Shown one piece after another: positions 4,689-6,363 of a DNA stretch of 6,363 nt. This stretch comes from a bacterium (GTDB lineage Bacteria > Krumholzibacteriota > Krumholzibacteriia > JACNKJ01). The notes beneath the pieces are model-generated. The model was given only the letters and a program-made list of their open reading frames with translations. It did not search any database and was not told the origin of the DNA. The DNA is taken from positions 1 through 6,363 of the forward strand of contig JACNKJ010000346.1 in NCBI GenBank assembly GCA_014382085.1. The letters are read 5' to 3'. Every line of letters starts with the position of its first letter. Position 1 is the first letter of the stretch. Both the position numbers and the translations under genes were made by a program.

Positions 4689-6363
4689 TTAGTGACCCTG
4701 TTTGACTTTTTCCTGATACTCTTTTTTCAGCTCGTCAGCCACCGCCATGGGTGCTGGCGCGTAGCGCTTGAACTCCATGGTGAAACCGGCCTTGCCCTGA
4801 GTTACCGAGCGCAGGACGGTGGCGTATCCGAACATTTCCGACAGTGGCACCTCGGCGTCGATGCGCACAAATCCCGCGTCTTCCGTTGTACCCAGCACGA
4901 TTGCGCGGCGCTGCATCAGCGTTCCCATGGCCTCGCCCTGGAACTCGCGCGGTGTCTCCACCGAAACCAGCATAAGCGGCTCGAGCACCTTGGGTCCACC
5001 CTTGGGGTAGAAGGTGCGGAAGGCGTCGCGGGCGCAGGTCTGGAAGGCATTATCCGAAGAGTCCACCGCGTGACTGTTTCCGTCCTGCAGAACCACCTTG
5101 ATGCCGACCACATGGGCGCCGATGGTGGGGCCCTTTTCCAGTGCGGCCTTGAAGCCCTTTTCCACCGCACTGATGAACTCGCTGGGGATGTTGCCGCCCT
5201 TGACCTCGTTGACGAATTCGAATTCGCCTTCGGCCAGGGGCTCCAAGATCCCCTGCATCTTGGCGTACTGTCCCGATCCACCCGTCTGTTTTTTGTGTGT
5301 GTAGTCGAAGGCCACGGCCTTGCCCAGCGCCTCGCGGTAGCTGACCTGGGGCGGGCTCACTTCGACCTCGGCCTTGTATTCGCGCTTCATTCGCTCGATG
5401 TAGACGTCCAGGTGAAGCTCACCCATACCCTGGATGATCGTGTCGCCTGATTCATCATCCACCGAAACTCGGAAGGTGGGATCTTCGCGGGTGAAGCGCC
5501 CGAGAGCCTTGGACATGTTGTCCTGGGCCTTCTTGTCGATGGGCTTAACCGAAAGGCTGATCACAGGATCGGGTACGTGCATCGAGGCCATCGAAGCGGA
5601 AAGCTCCGGCGAGGTGAAAGTGTCGCCCGAAGCACAGTCCACGCCGAAGAGGGCCACGATATCGCCGGCCTCGGCGCGCTCGATGTCCTGCATCTTGTCC
5701 GAGTGCATGCGCACCAGGCGGCCGACCTTAACTTTCTGGCCGGTGCGGTTGTTCTTGACCGTGTCGCCCTTGGACATGTTGCCCTGATAGATGCGGATGT
5801 AAGTGAGCTGCCCGTATTGCCCATCCTCCAGCTTGAAGGCCAGGGCGATGGTGGGGTCTTTCGGATCGTTGCTGACGATGAAGGTCTCGTCTTCCGTGCC
5901 TTTTTCCAGGCTGATGGCCTCGTTCTCGACCTCGCGGGGCTCGGGAAGGTAGGCCAGCACGGCGTTGAGCAGCAGTTGTACGCCCTTGTTCTTGTAGGCC
6001 GATCCCATGAAGACGGGGGTCAATTCGCGCGACAGCGTGCCCTTGCGAACGGCCTCGTGGATCATCTCCTCGGTGACTGTATCCTCGATCATGGCTTCCA
6101 TGAGTTCGTCGCTGAACATGGAAACGGCGTCGAGCATCATCTCGCGGCGGGTCTCCGCTTCGGCTCGGAGTTTTGCGGGAATCTCTTCCTTGCGCATGAT
6201 CTCGCCGGTCTCGCCCTCCGAGTAGGTGGCCTTCATGGGAACCAGATCCACCAGGCCCTCGTGAGCGGCCTCCCGGCCGGGGGGGATCTGCGGCCTCACG
6301 GCCTTGTGGCCGCGTGTATCCCGGGGCCCGCCGGGGACGCCGGAAGGAGTGGCGCCCGCGCGC
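4689..6363 (-). CDS. fusA: translation elongation factor G, spdEFG1/mtEFG1-like (5' end outside window)
   Basis: GTPase that drives tRNA-mRNA translocation on the ribosome. About 557 residues are visible of the usual ~690-700. The G1-G4 motifs lie outside the window, whose edge falls just after the expected NKMD. Visible parts are the end of the G domain (HEGLVDLVPMKA; FMGSAYKNKGVQLLLNAV), domain II (YGQLTYIRIYQG; GDIVALFGVDCASGDTFT), domain III (GRFTREDPTFRV; GMGELHLD at 5406-5429), domain IV (FDYTHKKQTGGSGQYAK at about 5259-5309; LQDGNSHAVDSSDNAF, with His near 5070-5072 at the catalytically important tip) and domain V (EFQGEAMGTLMQRR; EMFGYATVLRSVTQGK). DCASGDTFT, HVPDPVISL and GNIPSEFISAVEKGF match mitochondrial EF-G1 and the related bacterial spdEFG1 rather than the standard str-operon EF-G. 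The first GTG at 6299 is internal. Codons from about 6273 to the edge look corrupted (see findings). The ATPase gene follows 16 bases downstream. Confidence 0.94.
   Translation of the reverse strand, partial: RAGATPSGVPGGPRDTRGHKAVRPQIPPGREAAHEGLVDLVPMKATYSEGETGEIMRKEEIPAKLRAEAETRREMMLDAVSMFSDELMEAMIEDTVTEEMIHEAVRKGTLSRELTPVFMGSAYKNKGVQLLLNAVLAYLPEPREVENEAISLEKGTEDETFIVSNDPKDPTIALAFKLEDGQYGQLTYIRIYQGNMSKGDTVKNNRTGQKVKVGRLVRMHSDKMQDIERAEAGDIVALFGVDCASGDTFTSPELSASMASMHVPDPVISLSVKPIDKKAQDNMSKALGRFTREDPTFRVSVDDESGDTIIQGMGELHLDVYIERMKREYKAEVEVSPPQVSYREALGKAVAFDYTHKKQTGGSGQYAKMQGILEPLAEGEFEFVNEVKGGNIPSEFISAVEKGFKAALEKGPTIGAHVVGIKVVLQDGNSHAVDSSDNAFQTCARDAFRTFYPKGGPKVLEPLMLVSVETPREFQGEAMGTLMQRRAIVLGTTEDAGFVRIDAEVPLSEMFGYATVLRSVTQGKAGFTMEFKRYAPAPMAVADELKKEYQEKVKQGH

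Noticed and set aside
4671..5450. Open frame of 259 codons on the + strand opposite fusA
   Set aside because: It mirrors the conserved EF-G frame, and its composition (His, Leu, Gly, Val rich) has no domain signature.
6007..6299. GTG at 6299 as the true start of the EF-G gene
   Set aside because: The coding frame continues to the window edge with EF-G anchor residues still aligned, and the GTPase domain is missing from the visible part, so the gene starts outside the window.

Overview
The window looks like a G+C-rich bacterial chromosome segment with tightly packed genes. Gene order and protein sequences are bacterial. The exact phylum cannot be fixed from the sequence alone. The elongation factor G is of the type shared by spirochaetes, planctomycetes, former deltaproteobacteria and mitochondria (spdEFG1/mtEFG1-like). 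That favours one of those groups, or a poorly sampled phylum near them, over ordinary gammaproteobacteria or firmicutes. This placement is inference.

Left part (1-1971, + strand): the 3' end of the alpha (S4) ribosomal-protein operon, with rpsD (S4, C-terminal part only), rpoA (RNA polymerase alpha, complete) and rplQ (L17, complete, with an acidic tail). It is closed by a strong intrinsic terminator whose hairpin carries a UUCG tetraloop.

Middle part (1972-3940, + strand): two metal-homeostasis genes. The first is an SO_0444-type Cu/Zn efflux permease with a heavy-metal-associated (HMA) domain fused at its C-terminus. An in-frame ATG with a near-perfect Shine-Dalgarno sits exactly at the start of that domain, so the gene may also yield a free 68-residue metallochaperone. 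The second is a non-haem ferritin with every ferroxidase-centre residue present. A plausible promoter for the ferritin overlaps the permease stop codon. A palindromic terminator at 3912-3938 serves the ferritin and probably also the convergent operon from the right.

Right part (3962-6363, - strand): an EF-G gene (fusA, 5' end outside the window), followed 16 bases downstream by a small RecA/KaiC-like P-loop ATPase of unknown function, presumably in the same transcript. The last ~90 bases of the window encode a visibly degraded EF-G sequence: the frame stays open and anchor residues match, but many hydrophobic positions are replaced and a pair of compensating indels is apparent. I read this as low-quality sequence at a contig end.

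The most interesting points are the possible dual product of the permease/HMA gene and the uncharacterised ATPase linked to the EF-G gene. I see no RNA genes, insertion sequences, CRISPR arrays or phage genes. No stretch longer than 300 bases lacks a gene.
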